Shown here in pieces: positions 60,401 to 64,000 of a stretch of DNA of 64,000 nucleotides (within the stretch, counting starts at the first letter, position 1; every line of letters begins with the position of its first letter). A program made the position numbers and the translations under genes. The stretch is from Chamaea fasciata (lineage: Eukaryota > Chordata > Aves > Passeriformes > Sylviidae). The notes below the pieces were generated by a model that was given only the letters and a program-made list of their open reading frames with translations, was not told where the DNA came from and did not search any database. The stretch covers positions 434,001 through 498,000 of the forward strand of contig JARCOQ010000026.1 of NCBI GenBank assembly GCA_029207755.1, given 5' to 3'.

Positions 60401-61861
60401 TCCAGCAGCTCCCCACAGCCCCAGGTAAGTGCAAAGCCACCGGCAGCTGGGAAGAGCCAGCTCCTGCCCCCAGGCCAGCTGATGGCAGCGCTGGTGGGTT
60501 TTAGGGGAGGCTGCCCAGGGGTTTGGCTGCCAGGGCTCGTGTCTGCGGGCAGGCAGGAGCTGCTCTGCTGCCCAGGTCAGCGGCTCCTCACTCACCATCA
60601 CGTGGGTGGGAGGAAGGCTCATCCCGCAGCCGGCACTCCCTAAACCTTGGAAAGCCGGGATTACCGGCATTATCCCGTAATTGAGGAAATCCCCCCTCTC
60701 ATTAGCCCCGCCAGTGGCTGTTCCCTCCTTCCTGCTCGGGGCGGGGGTCCCCTCTGCTCTCCCAGCCCAGGACCTCTCCAAAGGCATCCCCAGGCTCCAA
60801 AAGACCCAAAATCTCTGGGGTGACCCGGAGGGAAAACCTTTTAATTGTCCCTTCACAGGGCACGGGCTGGGAGGAGGAGGGGAGGGGGCAGTGGGTGCTT
60901 TGTGATGCCATCTGCCCCGGGAGCTGTGTGGGGTCAGCGTGTGCCCGTCCCCTGCGCAGCCCCTGGCACGTGTCCGCGGCGTGATAAGGACAGCCGAGAT
61001 AAGGACACGGATGTCCCTGTGCTGTCTTCCCGCTCCCTGGCCCCAGGCACGGGGGTCTGATCCAGCCTTTCCCTGTTTCCAGCTGTGCCAGGGCTCAGCC
61101 AGGTCCCACTGTCACAGCCCCTGTGTCCATCCTGCGCTGGCACGTCCTGGTGCTCACGGAGAACTCGGATCCTGGCCCACATCATCCCTGGTTCGCCTCC
61201 CCTGCTGCCTGGTGGGGTGAGGCGAGCCCCAAAATTCCCCTTCCCAGCCCTCTGAGCCCCAGCCCAGCGGCGCAGCACCCCCTGCACCACCAACAGCCCC
61301 AAAGCCAAAGCAGGAACGGGATATTTGCTCTCAGAGGAACTGCTGGAATTTCTCCCAGTGACTCCATGGCTTGGACAGCCCCAGCTGGAGCAGGTAACAA
61401 ATCCCCCTTGTCATGGCCTGTTCTTCAGGTATTTCAGGATTACGCCAACCTCTGCGTGCTGTGCTCTCCCAGGCCGGCTCTGTGTGCAGGGCAGGAGGCT
61501 GCAGCTCTCTGGGGTTATTTGTGTTCATGGCTTTGGGGTTATCGGGGCCCAGGAGGGGACAGAGCGACATGAAAATGGCTTTGGGTTAAAATGCAATTAC
61601 AAGCCGGGAAATTGGGGGGTTCCTAAAGCACAGGAGGCACCGTGGGTGTGAGTATTGTGCCCAGCTGCACTGGGGGTGAGCTTTAGTCAGGTTGGCCCCA
61701 GCCAAACCTGCAGGTGTGCAAAGCCCAGTGAGGCTTTTACCCTTTAAATTGACTTTTGAGGCATTTTGCTGCCTGCTTTGAAAAGCCAGGCCAGTAGGAG
61801 GAAAATAATGTGGCTGTTTCTCCCCCAGACGGATCCCTGCGTGTCCAGGCCGGGCTGTTTT

Positions 61862-62075
61862 CACAGGATCATGGGATGGTCTGGCTTGGAAGGGACCTTA
61901 AAGACTTTTTGGTACCACCCCCTGCCCTGGGTAACCTGTGCCAGGGCCTCACCACCCTCACAGGGAGGAATTCCTTCTAAAATCTGATCTAAACCCACTC
62001 AGTTTAAAGCTATTCCCCCCTTCTCCCACTTGTCCTTGTCTCCTTCTGCTGCAAAGCCCTCAGCAGCTCTTCTTG
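61862..62075 (-). mobile_element. CR1 LINE 3' fragment
   Basis: CACAGGATCATGGGATGGTC, TGGCTTGGAAGGGACCTTAA, GTGCCAGGGCCTCACCACCC, AGGAATTCCTTCTAAAATCT and TTTAAAGCTATTCCCCCCTT are the antisense CR1 3' region, with an internal deletion between the 'accaccccctgcc' and 'ctgggtaacctg' parts. Confidence 0.85.
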
Positions 62076-64000
62076 AGTGGAAATGCAGCTCCATCTTGGC
62101 TGAAATTCTGGCAGAAAGTGGGGATTGGGGTTAAAATCCTGGGCTGAAAGCAGAGCAGGTGGTGGGAGCTCAGGGCGCTGAGATTCTGGGAGCTCATGGT
62201 GCAGCTGAGGTTTACATTTGGGATGTTTCCAGGCTGGTGAGCGGATCCGTGGCTCAGCCTTTCAGACTTTGACTCCCAGTCACAGGAAGGATTTTACAGC
62301 TTTCAGGAAGAAGGGAGTGGGGAGAACACGTCCCTGCGATCCCCTTTGGAGGGCTTTGGAAGGATGAGCAGAGCTCTTTGGGGCTCACCCCGGCACCGAG
62401 TGTCCCAGCAGCCAAAGGAAACACCAGGACCTGATCCAAAACCCTCGCCGGGAATTTTCCCATCTGCTGCACCGGGCTGTAGATCAAACCTCGGGTGACC
62501 TGCGGGGCTGACAAAGGGAGAATGGACTTTTGGGGTTTGTTTAATGTCCCTGGGGCTGGGAAAGGACGTTCCCAGCCCGGATCCTGTCCTCCCTTTGTTC
62601 CTGGGTTGGGCACTGTGGCGCGGAGCCCCAGCAGGGCCTGTGCTGCCCCGGCCTTTCAGCCCTTTCCTCCGGCAGCTGGGCTGAGCCCGCTGGGTTTCGG
62701 TGCTCACGGGGATGTTCAGGGGCTTCAGGACAGTCAGTGTGGCTGAGGATGTAATGCCAGCGTCTCCCTGGGGACACAGGGAGCAGAGGGGAGAGGATCT
62801 TCCCCAAAAAAGGATGGAGGAGGATCCACTCCCAGCCCTCACAAGGCTCCGCGTGTCCCACAGCCCCAGCCCAGCTGGGAACACTGGGATGAGGGTTTCC
62901 CCAGCAGGACACGGGCCGGCTGCGGGAGGAGGGCGCAGCTGTGTGGGATTTGGGCACAGCTCCCCCCTGGGAGCCGGGTTATCAGAGCGCCGCCGCTCTC
63001 CCCGGGCAGCGATAGCACAAGGACACGCCAGGCTCCTGGGGACACAGGGACCTCGGGGACAGGCTGCCGGCTTTGCCTATCACAAGGCAACGAGCGGAAA
63101 ACAGGCAGGGGAGATAAACCCGGGGCTCCACGTGGGAGCCCCGCCGGCTTCAGCCAAACTTTCCATGGAAATCGGCGGCACTCGGGGGCAAAGCTTCACC
63201 CGCGGGACGCGGGCAGGGGACACGCCTTGTCCCCGCATCCTCCGGCTGCTCTTCGCTCACCAAAGCTGTGTTGATGGATGGTGCTGGTGCTCCCCGCGGA
63301 ATGGGGTCTGTGGGATGCAGAAGAGGCGGTGTCCCAGGGCCGGCTGTGACGCCCGTCCCGGGAGGCCGCGGTCCCACAGCCGTCCCCGCGTGTCCCTCCG
63401 GTGCGTGTTTTCCTTGGCAGTCCCCGGGCAGGAATGTTTCCCGCTGCCGAGAGAAAGTGGAGGCAGGAATTGCTGGAATAGCGACAGGCTGAGTAACAGC
63501 GCTAACTTTATTCTCCGAAACAAAGGGCAGTGTCCCGGCGCCGAGCGCGGCTCCCGCTCCCTCCCGGCCGTGCGGGGGCCGGGCTGGGGGGTGCCGCGGG
63601 GTCCCTGCCCCCAATTCCTGTCCTGGGGACCCCCCGGGCCCGGCTCCCACCGCAACCCCCTCTGCTGCTCCCGCCAGCCGAAAGGGCGATTCCAGGAGCA
63701 CGGAAAGGCTGGGATTTCCCTCCCGGGGGCTTCCCAGGGCTTCTCCCTCTGCAGGTGTATCCCCAGCCTATCTCTCAGGATTCCGGGGGGCTGCGAGCCT
63801 GGTGTGGACATCACCGAGCCCTGAGCAGGCCGGGCCCGTCCCGCACTCCCGGGGTGCTGTAGGGGGGTCCTGACCCCCTGTGCCCCGCCCGGGGTGATTT
63901 CTCACTGTGGAAGTGGCCGAGGAGGGGGTCCCCTCCCCAGAGCACAAACCCCACGGGCTGTGGCAGCACCTCCCACCCCGAGGAGGGTGCAGACGGGCAG

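Larger units (their letters stand above)
55623..64000. other. Region downstream of TENT5B, no gene recognised
   Basis: Repeats near 57.4 (CTC run), 57.8-58.2, 60.2-60.4 and 61.86-62.07 kb are listed separately. Open frames of 200-370 codons occur at 58.2-58.9, 62.7-63.8 and elsewhere, but they are compositionally biased and resemble no family I know. TRNP1, the next gene in the human order, was looked for on the minus strand and not seen. Confidence 0.55.

Noticed and set aside
62700..63824. 374-codon plus-strand open frame
   Set aside because: No recognisable domain, Pro/Gly/Arg/Ser-rich composition driven by GC content, and overlapping frames of similar length on the other strand.

Overview
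This is a vertebrate nuclear window, most likely from a songbird microchromosome. The evidence is intron-split genes, GC-rich CpG-island promoters, at least eleven CR1 LINE fragments (the dominant avian repeat), a tRNA-Ile-headed SINE with a CR1 tail that matches what is known of the passerine TguSINE1 family, and an avian-type solo LTR. The gene order WDTC1 - SLC9A1 - TENT5B is the one seen at human 1p36.11, read in the opposite direction. The chromosome assignment and 'songbird' are inferences; the genes are recognised from their translated exons.

Layout. 1-10.9 kb: the 5' part of WDTC1 on the minus strand (non-coding exon 1 in a CpG island near 10.45-10.7 kb, start codon at 4840, four coding exons; the gene continues past base 1). 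10.9-14.1 kb: intergenic, with CR1 debris and an AT-rich block. 14.6-42.3 kb: complete SLC9A1 (Na+/H+ exchanger NHE1) on the plus strand, 12 coding exons joining in frame to 802 residues, with a 16.9-kb intron 1. Intron 1 holds a CR1 and a solo LTR. Intron 2 holds a 1.07-kb hexamer array and intron 7 a 1.05-kb heptamer array. 42.3-47.8 kb: GC-rich intergenic DNA ending in a 56-bp minisatellite and a TATA/CCAAT promoter. 47.85-55.6 kb: TENT5B (FAM46B) on the plus strand, two coding exons, 400 residues, 3.8-kb intron and about 2.4 kb of 3' UTR. 55.6-64 kb: no gene recognised; CR1 pieces and candidate conserved non-coding blocks.

The genes have unrelated jobs: WDTC1 is a CUL4-DDB1 substrate receptor linked to fat metabolism, SLC9A1 is the housekeeping plasma-membrane acid extruder, and TENT5B is a non-canonical poly(A) polymerase. 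They share a neighbourhood, not a pathway.

The most striking sequence is in SLC9A1. Intron 7 carries about 150 copies of GGGGAC(A/T), an almost unbroken G-quadruplex-forming tract on the coding strand that stops about 10 bases before the predicted branch point of exon 8. Intron 2 carries about 178 copies of TGCCTG/TGCCGG whose minor variants are the two CpG-deamination products of TGCCGG.
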